Positions 9,476 to 20,185 of a stretch of 64,000 nucleotides of DNA are shown in pieces. The notes below the pieces were generated by a model. It had not been told where the DNA came from. It saw only the letters and a program-made list of their open reading frames with translations, and did no database searches. This DNA is from Prorocentrum cordatum (lineage: Eukaryota; Sar; Dinophyceae; Prorocentrales; Prorocentraceae). A program made the translations under genes and the position numbers. Each line of letters opens with the position of its first letter. Positions within the stretch are counted from its first letter, which is position 1. The stretch spans positions 403,972-467,971 of the forward strand of contig CAUYUJ010017627.1 of assembly GCA_963575745.1 (NCBI GenBank), in the 5' to 3' direction.

Positions 9476-10394
9476 GGGTTCGCGGGGCGTCGCGGGCCGC
9501 CCGCAGACCTGGGTGCGCCGCTTCGAGTGTTTAGCTCCCGCGCTGAACAGTGCAGGAAGGCAACAGTGAAGCTGGCGGGCGAGCTCGGCCTCGCTCGCTT
9601 CTTGCACCAACGATTTGCAGGTTTTATCATTTTGTGGAGCGCCGCGGCGTCATGGCGCAGGCAACGCTGCATCATTAGCGTATTACCGACGAAAGCAACA
9701 TTTTTCGGCCTCCTCCAGTCACTCTCGTCGTCGTCATCTGCCCCCTGCCACCTTCCTCAGCGGCTGCCGCGCTGACCATTCGGTTCCCGCGCGTATTTTT
9801 TGTTGCCCTTCGTTTCCGCCCACATGTCCTGCTCAAGCCTGGGCCATCGTTCCTCATCCTTTTGTCGTTGTCTTGTGAATCGTGCCACGTGAACTGCGGC
9901 AAATTTGGGCAACAGCCTTTGTCGCTTGATGCAAATGGGTTGGGTACGTCGCAGGGCAATGTTTGATAGCCACGACATCTGGGTATTCAGGTGGAGGGGC
10001 AACGAAGTGCCGACGACAAGGTTGCACAGACCCAGCGGTAATCATTCAGGCGGGAGGTGGTGAGGGAGGGGATGGAGGGCGGGAAGGAGGCAGGAAGGAG
10101 ATGAGCGGGAAGAGGGCCCTTCGCGGCCCCGCTTGGCGAGGCCGCTGGCCTTCCGGTCCAGGGCGTTCCACCGCCGGGCCAGGCCGCCGCCAACACGCCC
10201 CGCGGTGCGAGCGGGGGCGGGCTTCTGCGTGGAAAATCACGAGTACATTCGACCATGTAGATTGTGCTCGCTTTCTTTGACGTCTTAAAATTGCGTTGGG
10301 ACCCCAGGGCCGTCAACTATTCAACCTGGACGAAAAATAGCCAAGGTGGGTCCCATGAGCCATGAGGGGTTTGGAAAACGATTTCAAAAGAAGG
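9476..10394. other. No recognisable feature
   Basis: Mixed-composition DNA with only short reading frames on either strand. I see no domain, repeat or RNA gene in it. Confidence 0.5.
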
Positions 10395-11040
10395 TTTTAC
10401 GACGACGGCGACCTCTACCCTCCGCGCCCCTTGTTTGTTTTTGTCTTCTCCCCCCCATCTGTCTCCCGCCCCCCTCCTTCCCCCGCATTCATCCTTTCAT
10501 TCCTTTCCATCCTCTCTGCGTTTCCTCCACCTCTCTTCATTCCCTCTATCTGTCTCTCTCCCTCAACTTTTCCTATGCGTTTCCCCTCGTCATCAGGTTC
10601 AGGTTCCATTTCTTCTTCCTTAAGATGTCCGTCAGTTTCTTGTCAGCTCTGAGGGTACTCGAGGACCTTCTTCGGGAGCCAAACAGCCGAAACGCAATCC
10701 CCCGTTTGTCGCCCGGCGGGGTATAGCCACACGTTTCTACGATGCGCCAGAGTGCGTGTAGCAGCAGGAAGACGCCTCCTGGAGGCTTCTGGACTGGACT
10801 CGGCTTCTCCCTGTTGCTACTGGTGCTGGGGCAGGTGTGGGGCGAGGAGGGAGGAGGTACAGCAGTGATGGCATTTCGGTGGATAACGTCGTTCTTTTGT
10901 TGAAGTGATGGGAAGGGGCAGAGGAGGAGGAGGAGAAGGAGGAGAAGGAGGACGAGGACGAGACGGAGGATGAGGAGGAGGAGGACGGGGAAGATGAGGA
11001 GATGGAAGAGGAGGACGAGGAGGGCTCCCGGCGCACGTGT
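10395..11040. repeat. Pyrimidine-rich then purine-rich (GGA)n tracts
   Basis: About 10430-10620 is C/T-rich; about 10905-11030 is a GGA/GAGGA run. The bases between contain no recognisable gene. Lys/Glu-rich or Ser/Pro-rich frames are products of the tracts. Confidence 0.75.
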
Positions 11041-12034
11041 GCGCGGAGGGGCTTTTGCCCACGGCAAGAGTATCGACGGACGTTGGTGACGTTGCATGTT
11101 CTCCGTGTGTCATTGCAGGAGCATCGTCTTGATATGAGTGCCATGAGCTGCTGATGTTACACGCCGATGGATGCACGTAGAACGCTGGCCGTCCGCATGT
11201 GCATCCAATCGCGTGTCGTTGCAAGAAAGTTGTTGTCATGACTACGAGTGTCATGAATCGCTGGTGTGGCATACCAGTCGAGATACATGAACAGGTTGAA
11301 GGGCTGACGCGCTGAGCTTATTTAAACTCGCAGACTCGCACGCGGCCCGACCGTCGGCGACGCCCAGGCAACGGCGGGACCAAAAGGTTGGTCTTCAAGT
11401 ATGCCACACGGCAGATCCTTAGAAACTATTCCGAAATTTCATCAGTTTTTCAAATGCTGTCTTGCCCTCGGGGTGCACCCGTTCGGCCCGCTGTTTCTTG
11501 GGCGCCGTCGACGGCACTGTCTGCAGTAGGGCGACCTGGCCGCGCGAGAGCAGAACGTTCGCATCCTGCGGAGAGGGCGCGTGTCCGACAAAATGCTGCT
11601 TCACCGCTTTTTCGGATTCGCCGAAGCGGTGCCCAGGTGGGTCGGGGAAGGGTCGCGGCCCGACGACGACGCCGCCAGAACAACAATGCACTACACCGCC
11701 ACGAATCTATTCCGCCGGGTCCTATTCCGTTCGGCACCAATCCCCCAGGAATTTGGTGGGGAAGCCGTTCAAGGGGCGACTCCGTGGTCATATCCCTCCT
11801 GGTGACACAGCGACATAACATGTAGTTACGTGGGTCGAGCAGCACTTCGCCAGAACTCCAAACCCAAGTTTCACTCCTGGGTTATTTGATGGTCATACAA
11901 CGAATGCTCTTGGCTTTGTCCCCCGCGGGACATCACTAATCTTGCGTCGCAGCACTCATCAGCAATACCCCCAGACAATGCATTCATACGTTCTTCTTTC
12001 CCCTCAAAGGCAGAGCAGGTTGCACATCCGTGCG
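11041..12034. other. No recognisable gene
   Basis: Several 70-145 codon frames overlap on both strands around 11388-11845, none with a motif I know. A 90-codon minus-strand frame (11419-11691) ending in LMKFRNSF is the most protein-like, but that is not enough to call it. Confidence 0.4.
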
Positions 12035-12580
12035 CCTGGCAAGAGGCGGAAGAGGAGGGTGCGAGGAAGAGGAGGAGAGGAGCAGGAGGAGGAGGAGGAG
12101 CAGCCGTTAGAACCAAACCAGACTCACCGCTGCGGTTGTTGCCCACATCCGCCGACAGCGGGCCCAGACCACGACGACGAGTTCGACGAGCATGACAATG
12201 ACCACGATGACAACTATGTCAACAACGACCGCGACCATGACAACGACGCCGACCCATTCGGCCCGAGGCCTTGGCCGCCGACGACACGGCGTTGCAGTTA
12301 GGGGCGCAGTTCATGCTCAGCGTCGATGCTGCGCGGCGGCAGGCTGCTGCACCCCGCCCAGACGAGAAGGATCGAGGATGGCCCAATAAAACCGAATAAC
12401 GAAGCGGATGATGAGGAGGATCGAGAAAGAGGAGGGTCGAGAAAGAGGAAACGCATCGATACGGAGGAGGAAGACTCGTCGAAGGATGAGTGGGAGGAGG
12501 AAGAAAACGAGGAGGAGGGGGAGGAGAAGGACGAGGAGGAGGAGGAGGAGGAGGAGAGGAGAGGAGGTGTGAATGTGTAG
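12035..12580. repeat. GGA-rich tracts
   Basis: Purine runs of AGGAGG type at about 12040-12105 and 12400-12575. About 12170-12260 is GAC/ACA rich. The Glu-rich frame 12326-12580 is a product of the tract. Confidence 0.75.
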
Positions 12581-12766
12581 CCTGCGAGCGGGTGAGAGTG
12601 GTGCACTGTTCTAGTATGGCAGGGAACCTGGCGGACACACCTTGGTTGGGACCGCCTGGCGTGCGTCGACCGACGCCGTTGGCTCAAGTTCCATCGGGAT
12701 CCAGGAAAAGAGGTTTCTGCCACTAGATCGTGGTAGCGAAACCCGTGGTTTGCACCACGGTGTCCC

Positions 12767-12964
12767 GTGCGCGCGCGGTACATCCCGTGGGGCACCAGCT
12801 TTCCTGTGATGGATGCAGCATCGGTTGCCGCGGCTGCGCCAAGCCTTGGCGCAGCTGACCCCGGCTTCGGCGTGACGTTATCTGATGTCCGAGAGGCTTG
12901 GTATAACCTGAGCACGAACTGGTTTGCGGAATTGTGCAAAGCAGGCTATGACAGGATAGTTTAG
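12767..12964 (+). CDS. Small ORF of 65 codons, doubtful
   Basis: Reads SVAAAAPSLGAADPGFG, then VTLSDVREAWYNLSTNW, and ends LCKAGYDRIV before TAG. Amino-acid use is balanced and the frame escapes low complexity, so it may be an exon or the tail of a broken gene. No family is recognised and no promoter or splice signal decides the start. It contains a near-perfect 23-bp palindrome. The following stretch to 13386 has nothing I can name. Confidence 0.2.
   Translation: MRARYIPWGTSFPVMDAASVAAAAPSLGAADPGFGVTLSDVREAWYNLSTNWFAELCKAGYDRIV
12833..12855. other. 23-bp near-perfect palindrome
   Basis: Arms GCTGCGCCAAG and CTTGGCGCAGC, 11 bp each, separated by one base. A second small hairpin (CGTGGT, loop TTGC, ACCACG) lies near 12741-12756. 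Confidence 0.8.
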
Positions 12965-13589
12965 GTACGTCTCCACCGCCTCCATTTCAAATTGCGAGGG
13001 ATGAGATTGCTCTTTGAGCGCGCCGCCATTGTTGGCACAAGGGCGTTTTTTTTCGGACGATGCGGCGTTCACGATGTTAATTATGACTGAATTACAAGAT
13101 GAATGCCTTTCTGTTCCCGGTCATGAGCCGCAGCATGTATTGCGAGGGTCAGTTCCACAATGTGAACGAACATGTAAGGACGAATCTCCGACGTCCAGCG
13201 GGCTCCTCGGAGCAAGGCACCAACATTGCGGACAGTTGACAGTCCGCTGGAGGCATAATGGCCGGGGGAGGTGGAAGGCAACTTGTCAGCGAAAACGCGG
13301 CAGCCCAGCAGTTATATCTGTTTTCGGGCCACCGGACCAAATTCATGGAGTGGAGCAAAAAATATGGATTCTTGACGCTTCGCGTGTCCCCACCAGCCCA
13401 TCCAGAAACGATGTCCAGGCAAGTTGAAGAGATCAGGGAAGTGGGGGAGCAACGAGAGGGACAGCCGATCCGTGCAAAGGATGAGGCGGAAGAGGAGGCC
13501 AGATGGATAGAAGAGGGGGTGGCGAGGAACCGAGCGAAGGAGGGATGAGGAGAATGATGACGCTGGGTGGATGGTTGAATGCCGCTCGG

Positions 13590-13940
13590 ATGCCTCTTGG
13601 AAGCCTTTTGGAAGTCTCTACGGACGTCTTGGGGGTCTCTTGGCGGTCAATGGGGGCTCTTGGGCGTCTTGGGTGCTTCGGGGGGGCCTCTTGAGGCCGC
13701 TTGGGATCCTCTTGGGGGGCTCTTGGGGGCCTGTTGGAGGCCTCTTGGGGCCTCTTGGGGGTCTCTTGGAGCTTCATGGCGGCCTCTTGGAGCCTCTTGG
13801 TGGCCTTTTGGAACCATCCTGGGAGCCTCTTGGAGCCTCTTGGGGGCTTCTTGGGGCCTCATGGCGGCCTCTTGGGGCCTCTTGGAGGCCTTTTGGAAGC
13901 CTCTTGGGGCCCCCTGGGCGCCTCTTGGGGCCATCTTGGA
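13590..13940. repeat. CTCTTGGGG family, block 1
   Basis: Degenerate units of GGGGCCTCTT, 10 or 11 bp long, for about 350 bp. Open frames on both strands here reflect the repeat. Confidence 0.9.
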
Positions 13941-14034
13941 GGAGATCGATCAAAGAAGAGGGTGGGGTTAATTAGCCTTGCCCCCCCAGGAGGCCAAAAT
14001 GGGGCCAAAACCATAGTAAAACCAAAAAAATAGG

Positions 14035-14054
14035 GGGAGGGGTAAACCCCTCCC
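14035..14054. other. Subterminal hairpin of the solo arm
   Basis: GGGAGGGG, loop TAAA, CCCCTCCC: an 8-bp stem. The same hairpin occurs at 34044-34063 and 34570-34589 in the foldback arms. Confidence 0.85.
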
Positions 14055-14199
14055 AGAAGGGGAAGAAGGGAAGATGGAAAAGGAAACTCCCGGAACCACC
14101 TACGCCCAGAGGGCTGGTGGGATTCTTCGTTTGTTTCCGTTCAGACAATTTGTCTTGAAGTGTTCCCGGGTCGCCCGGCCGGTGCCGGGGGGCAGTGGC

Positions 14200-16060
14200 G
14201 ATAAAACGAACGTCGCCCGAGGGTCCTGTGCGTCGAGACGTTGGTCACATGTCAAGGTGGTTCGGCCCGTTTCGCATGTGACATCGTCGCAAGTTTGCGT
14301 TCCGATACGACCAGATTTAACATGGCCCCGCCCATTTCGCTTGAGACGTCCTCGCAATTTTGGGCCCCCAAGCGCTGCGCGAGAGGTGGTCCAGCCCATA
14401 TTGTTTGAAACATCATCCAAACTTTTGGTTTCTGGGACACCTTGACCTGAGTTTGCCTCGTCCGTTTCGGTTGAGGCATCGTCGCTCCGCTAGGCTTGAG
14501 GATGCCGCTCGCGAGGTGATCCGGTCAGTTTGGCGTGAGCCGTCCCCGCAATTCTTGGCACAGAGATGCCGCGCGCAAGGGGGCCAAGCCAGTTTCTCAT
14601 ACGGCACCGCAATTCCGAGCAACCGTTGAGGAGTGCGAAGCGAAAAAGGAATGGAAGGACGAGGGAGAGGAGAACGAGGAGGTGGAGGAGTAGCATGTCT
14701 GAGGACGAGAGGAGGAATGATAATGCTCGTATGGGTGTCAATAGTGTACTTTTTTTTCAATGCTCTCGGGGCACCTCTCGTCGCCAGGGCTGTACGCGGG
14801 TCGATCGTGCCTGGTGATGCGGGTTGGTGCGTTGCCGACGCAGGGTGTGTCGCGCGCCCGTCCGCGCTTAGATTTTGGGGATGTCTCGAACTGTCCGTTT
14901 GTTTTACGGGGTGGAGATGTGTTTTGTAGCTGTATGGTCTTCGCTGGCCACTTCGGTTGATTTTTGGGGTTTGTTTTGGGCCCCATCCAGGGCTTGCGTT
15001 GGCTGGCGGAGGGGCAGTGCACCTGAGCCCGGGTGCCTGGGTCGCCCGTGGCAGCTCCGGGCGACCCTGGCAACCCCGATGGCGGTGCTGGGGAGGTGCC
15101 GGGGAGGGGTCGCCCTCAAAAGAGTTGGGTGCGCCCCATGGCCCACAGAGAGCCATCCTCGGAGCCTCGGGCTCCGACATGCCCTGACTTGATGGGCTCT
15201 GGCTCGTTTCGCTTGAGATGTTCTCACAAGTCTGGGTTCCAAAATGTGGTTCGCGAGGCATTCAGGCACCGTTCGGCCTGAGCCGTCCTCGCAATTCTGG
15301 ATTGAAGATGCGGTTCGCGAGGTGTGCAGGCCCGTTTCGCTTGAGACATTCTCGGGGCCCTCGGCTCTGAGATGCCCTTTCTTGAGATGCTCAGTCCCGT
15401 TTCACTTGAGACATTATCATTACGTTGTTTGCCTGAGACATCCTCGGACCCCCCAGCTTCCAGATGCCTTGAATTGAGGTGCTTTGGCTCGTTTCGCTCG
15501 AGACGTGATCGTAAGTCTGGGTTCCAAGATGTGGTTCGCGAGGCATTCAGACACGTTTCGCATGGGACATCCTCGGAATCCTTGGCTCTGACCGTTTGAC
15601 CTGAGACGTCCTTGCAGTTTTGGGTTGAAGATGCGGTTCGCGAGGTGTTCAGTCCCGTTTCGCTTGAGATATCTTCGGATCCCTGGGCTCCGAGGTGCCT
15701 TGATTTGAGGTTATGTGGCCCGCTGGGCTTGAGACATCCTCGCAACTCACACCCCTGGGTTCCAAGATGCGGCTCGCGAGGTGCTCTGGCTCGTTTCGCC
15801 TGAGACACACTTCTGGGTTCCAAGATGTGGTTCGCAAGCTATTCAGGCACGACTCGCCTGAGACATCCCACGGAACCTATGCTACTCCGAAGTGTCCTGA
15901 ATTGATGTGCGTTGGCCCGTTTCGCTCGAGATTTGTTTTCACAGTTCCGGATTACAAGACGTTGTCCGCGATGTCATCAAGCACATTTCGATTGAGACAT
16001 TCTCGGGATCCTTGGCACCGATCTGCTCTGACTTGACGTGACCCGGGTGTAAGTGCGCCA
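14200..16060. repeat. Degenerate tandem field, unit about 60-70 bp
   Basis: Recurring words are CGTTTCGCTTGAGACAT, CCTCGCAATTTTGG, GGTTCCAAGATG and GGTTCGCGAGG, in that loose order, from about 14260 to 14560 and again from 15190 to 15990. A 620-bp segment without the repeat (about 14570-15190) splits the field. Minus-strand frames reading SSETG and NASRTT are made of repeat units. Confidence 0.8.
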
Positions 16061-16714
16061 CGCTTGACGGCGACAGTGACAGAGTTGTTGCTGCGGTTGC
16101 CCCGCGTGCCGGGGGTAGTTTGGGACCAGCAGAAAGTAACAAGACAATCGAGAAGTCGCCAAATGGTTGACTGGGCTTGCCCAAGTGATGCATGGTGACC
16201 GGAAAGTTTTGATCGATTGAATCACAAATCTGAGACCATGGATAGGCGTTTCTTGATGCCGAAGAGGACGAACTGATATAGCTTACGAACGGGAGGCAAA
16301 ACCGGAGCGAATACGACAAATTGTCACAGACCAAGAAACAAACAAACGACGCGAAAGGATACTCTGAACTCGACGAAAACGATTATGCAAAATTGGACAA
16401 GGTTTTCTGGCATTTGTTAACACCTAACTCGAAGGAGAGATGCCGTTGGCATTTTCCAAGGGCTTGCATTGGGGAGACGGCTTAAGGGCTCATCGCAAAA
16501 CAAAAAATCGGCGTTCGGCCGCTCCAAGAGTCACACTTTCACGCGAGGTCAACCTGGCCATGGATCCAGGAAAACCCATGAAGGTTAACAGCGTGGCGAC
16601 CCAGCTTGGACACTGGAATGCGATGGTGGGCTCCTTAGAGAAGCACGGGAACGCATGCTGGTTGTCGCTGCCATTCAGTGCTTAGTGCTTTGAGAGTCAT
16701 TTTGATGCGCGGGG
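16061..16714. other. No recognisable feature
   Basis: Moderate-GC unique DNA. An 81-codon + frame (16440-16685) has balanced composition but no recognised motif. Confidence 0.45.
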
Positions 16715-17524
16715 GTGATGGGTTCGGCGACTGGCAGAAGGATTGGCTTCGACCCCATGGAGACCGGTCAAGTTAACGACGAAGATGTGCGCTGGCCGTT
16801 GGAAGTCTGTATTTTTGACCCCGCGAGGCCAATCTTCTTCGAGCGTTTTCCGACTTCAAGAATCGATGTACGTTTGCTGCGGCTCGTTATTTCTGGGGGG
16901 GGGGGGGGCGGGGGAATTGCAACTCGCTGGAAGGGCCTTCTTCCGTCTTCCGACCTGCGCTGGGGGGCGGGGCTCGAACGCGGGCGAATCCAGATACTGC
17001 GGCGAGGGCTGGAACTGGCGGGCCCGGCGCGAGTGGGAAGGGCGAGGCAGGGGAAGTTGGCGCGGGAATGGGCGCAGGACAAGGGCCCCTGGGCTACAAA
17101 CGCGGGGGGCGCGGCCGCGCCGCCAGATATTGCGCCGCCAAGAACGATCGAGAGGACAAGGAGATGGAAAAGGGGAGTGCGGGGGGGGCCGAGAGTTCCC
17201 GCGAAGCGCACGCGGGGGGCCCAACGTTGGGCGCCGGCGCCCCAGGGGCCACTCATGGGGGCCGCGCCGAAGGCATGCCGCGATGGATTTTTCCGACAAG
17301 AAGATCAGAGAAGCCAAACTCCAGGCTGCAAAGAAGAAGGCAAGGGGGCACTTGCGTCGATCAGCGAGAGTGGGCGTTGCGAGTGCGTTGGGGCATCAGG
17401 AAAATATGCGCGTCGCGTGGATGCGGAGGTAACTGCAGTCGCAGCACCAAGTGGGGGCCCCGAGTTTTTCGTCGCGGAGAATTTGGGCGCAGAAATGCGC
17501 CGAACTGCAGCTGGTAGACACTAA
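16715..17524 (+). CDS. Unrecognised ORF of 269 codons, doubtful
   Basis: An open + frame with a protein-like N-terminus (EDVRWPLEVCIFDPARPIFF), a Gly run from a G homopolymer near 16899-16908, and an Arg/Ala/Gly-rich remainder. Parallel frames on both strands are similarly open because the DNA is GC-rich, so openness is weak evidence. Around 17283-17345 another + frame reads MDFSDKKIREAKLQAAKKKA, which is equally plausible as an exon. I recognise no family and would not assign a function. Confidence 0.15.
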   Translation: MMGSATGRRIGFDPMETGQVNDEDVRWPLEVCIFDPARPIFFERFPTSRIDVRLLRLVISGGGGGGGIATRWKGLLPSSDLRWGAGLERGRIQILRRGLELAGPARVGRARQGKLAREWAQDKGPWATNAGGAAAPPDIAPPRTIERTRRWKRGVRGGPRVPAKRTRGAQRWAPAPQGPLMGAAPKACRDGFFRQEDQRSQTPGCKEEGKGALASISESGRCECVGASGKYARRVDAEVTAVAAPSGGPEFFVAENLGAEMRRTAAGRH

Positions 17525-20185
17525 GGGTCCAACAGGGGAGGTGGCGAGGTGCCAGCGCTTGATGCGCGCAGCGGAATTGTCGCGATTGCTGTCGCCGTGG
17601 AATGAGACATGCGCCTTCAGCGCCACTAGGCCTCCCGGCGCGGGGGCCCACTTCCCGGCGAAAGCCGCGGGGGCACCCGTGAGGGGCAAGCAGTGCCGTG
17701 CAGCGAATCGGCCAGTCACCTGGATCCGTGGGCAGCCAGACAATGCGGGCGGACTTGTTCCACTGAGTCCGATCGGGCCCACGGGCCCTATTCGAAGCCC
17801 AGTCGTCGCGCACTTCGAGGCTGTCGACGAAGGCAAACGGGGGGCATTTGCAAGCGAAGAGGCAGAGGCGCCCACGGGGGTCGCGCGCGACCCGGGGCCA
17901 GTCTAGGTAGAAGCTGATCTAAAGAACAAGACCTGCTCGGCCATCCGCAGCCGGCGCCGGCGCTTCGCAAGAGGGAGGCAAGGAGGAGGGCGCGCGAAGA
18001 AATTGCGGGCGCTGCAACAAGACGCGACAGCGATCTCCGTTTGCTACATGCGCTTAACCGGGGAAGAGGAAATGGAGGGGGAGGCAGGGGGCGCCCCGCC
18101 ATCGCGATGCATTGCCGGGGCGCGAAGTTCAATGGCAGTCGAGTTCTAGTCGGCGCGGCGATGCGCCCGCGCTGGGCCAGGGCGCTTTGCGATGTGATTT
18201 TGCATGTCGGCCGCGCGCGCTGATCCTCGAGAGTGACGGGGGGTCGCCCGTCATGGCCCATCGGGAGATTGCCGAGGCTTCGCGCGAAGTCAGCATGGGG
18301 GCGGAAGTTAGCGCGGGCGGGCCCCCCCCCCCAGCGCGCGGCGAATTCGACGGGGCGGCGGCGGAAGTGGAGGGCCAGGGCAGGACGTCGGAGAGTGCAT
18401 GGGCCGCGTGTCGAGTGGAGTCTGGCGTGTGCCGCGCGCTCAGTGAAACCGCCTCATTCACGAGCTCGCGATAGATGCGGCAAGACATCCCGCGCGGGGC
18501 GCTGCGGGCGCAAGCTCAACATTGCAATGGCCAGGGCCGGGGAACGCGTCGCGCGCTTGAAGAAGCCGCCCGCCGAAAAAAGGGAAGCGGCGTTCTCTGG
18601 GCTGGATGGGGGGGCGGCGCGTGTCCGGGAACGCGCGGGGCCAGCCGGGAGTCAATCGCGGGCGCCCCCGAGGGCGCCGTCAAGTCTCGCGAGCCCAGTC
18701 GCGGCGGGGGGCAGCGGGGGGAATCTGAGCCTTGATGGGGTTGACGGGGCGAGAGGGCCACCCTGGCAGCCTGCCCCTTAGCGCGCGAGGGATGGGGGCT
18801 CAAACCGGGGAAGTTTCAACCATGGCGTTGCGTGGGTCATGGTTTGGCAGCAGGCGCTAGGCTTTTGGCGGCTCTGGGAACAGCCGTGAAAAAGCCGGAG
18901 CACGCGATGCCGGGGCAGGCGCCTGGGCGCGACGGGCGCGAGTCAATTGCCAGAGGATGGGCCGCCCGCCGCCCGCGCAGCGCGGGGCCCCGTGAATTTA
19001 ATATCGGATGGTTCAGCATGACCCGAACATCCAGAATATGTCGGCCGCAGCTCGGATGGCCCAAATGCGCCCGCTCCTTGGAGACTGCCCCCAGGCGCTT
19101 GAGAAATTGCGGACGAGCCCATGCAATCTATCAGGGGGCGGGTTAGATGGAGGAGATCGCCGACGATGGGAAACTTGAAGGCGAGAGGCAGTCGCGAATA
19201 CCTTGGACGGGGCGGGCTGAGTTCCGCGCCATCCTTGGGGGCAATGGCGGCGAAAGGCTGGCTGACGTTAATTATTCCGCCGAGGTCAGCGGCGGCGGGG
19301 CTTCTGGGGGCGATTAGAGGGCGGGGGGAGTTTGATGGGGAGAAGACGCGGCTGAGGAGATGCAGCGACGCGGTTTTGGAGTCGACGGAGGCATTGAGCC
19401 CGACGAGGACAACATGGATGGAGACATGCCCGTGCGCGGGCAGGCACGGAGACACGGCGCGCGCATCTTGTTCGATAGAGAACGCGCGCGCATTTGCATC
19501 CATCATAGCGAACGGACTCAGACACCTTCCATCATAGTCATGGGACTACGCCAGACATGGCATCTATACCACCGAAGCGTTGGTGAACAGCCTGCGCCGT
19601 CGCATATGGAAGCAGCAGTAGCTGTTGCGCATGCCATCTGCCGCCTGGTTCATGCATCCGCTCCGCGTGGCCCCGCACGTCGCCCCCTCGAAGCGCTGCT
19701 AGGCGGCCGGAGCTTACCCGCCACTCAACAGGGCTCGCGTTCTCGGGCACTCGTGTCGCGAGTGCTCAGGCAATGTTGAAGCGGCTTCTATTCGGATGGT
19801 TGCGCGGAAACCGCCGCCGCCGAATGTCTGGCGGGATTGGGCGCCCCGCATGATGCGCTTGCGCTCGAGGGCGCGACGCGGCGCCTTGGCGGGCGAGCGT
19901 CGCCCCGCTTTTCCTCTTCGCATTTAGTGCGCGGCACGCGCGCGCGCGTCGTGAGTTACTCGTGGTCATACATGTCACGTAAACCACTGTCCAATCTGCG
20001 TTGGTGGTTCATTGCGGCGCAGCGTTGCGCCGCGCAGTGCGGCATCGCGCGGGGCTGCGAGGCGTCGCTTGCCAAGAAGGACTCCGCTTTGCCCCTGTGC
20101 GCCGCGCCGTGCTGCGCGGCGACTCGCTGCGCGGCGCAGCCGAAACGCGCTCGAACTAAAGTTGCGCTCTGCTTCGGCCACGCTT
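17525..20185. other. GC-rich DNA without recognisable genes
   Basis: High GC with many overlapping frames of 60-190 codons on both strands, rich in Arg, Ala and Gly. None shows a motif I know. No tandem repeat stands out. Confidence 0.4.

Larger units (their letters stand above)
13387..14122 (+). mobile_element. Solo arm of the foldback element family
   Basis: Starts CCCACCAGCCCATCCAGAAA (13389) and ends GGGCTGGTGGG (14111-14121), so it has 11-bp terminal inverted repeats of CCCACCAGCCC. Its two ends and subterminal parts match both arms of the foldback element at 33032-35583: ATCCAGAAACGATG near the start; GGAGATCGATCAA, TAATTAGCC and GGGAGGGGTAAACCCCTCCC near the end; CACCTACGCCCAGAGGGC at the end. 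Its centre (about 13590-13940) is a CTCTTGGGG-type repeat. It codes for nothing recognisable and would depend on enzymes supplied from elsewhere. No clear target-site duplication is visible. Confidence 0.7.

Noticed and set aside
12662-12684. TTGGCTCAAG resembling the end of the spliced leader
   Set aside because: Only ten bases match and the 5' half does not align; weaker than the candidate at 39801.
17525-20185. Many 60-190 codon frames in GC-rich DNA
   Set aside because: Equally long frames occur on both strands at the same place, with Arg/Ala/Gly bias and no domains.
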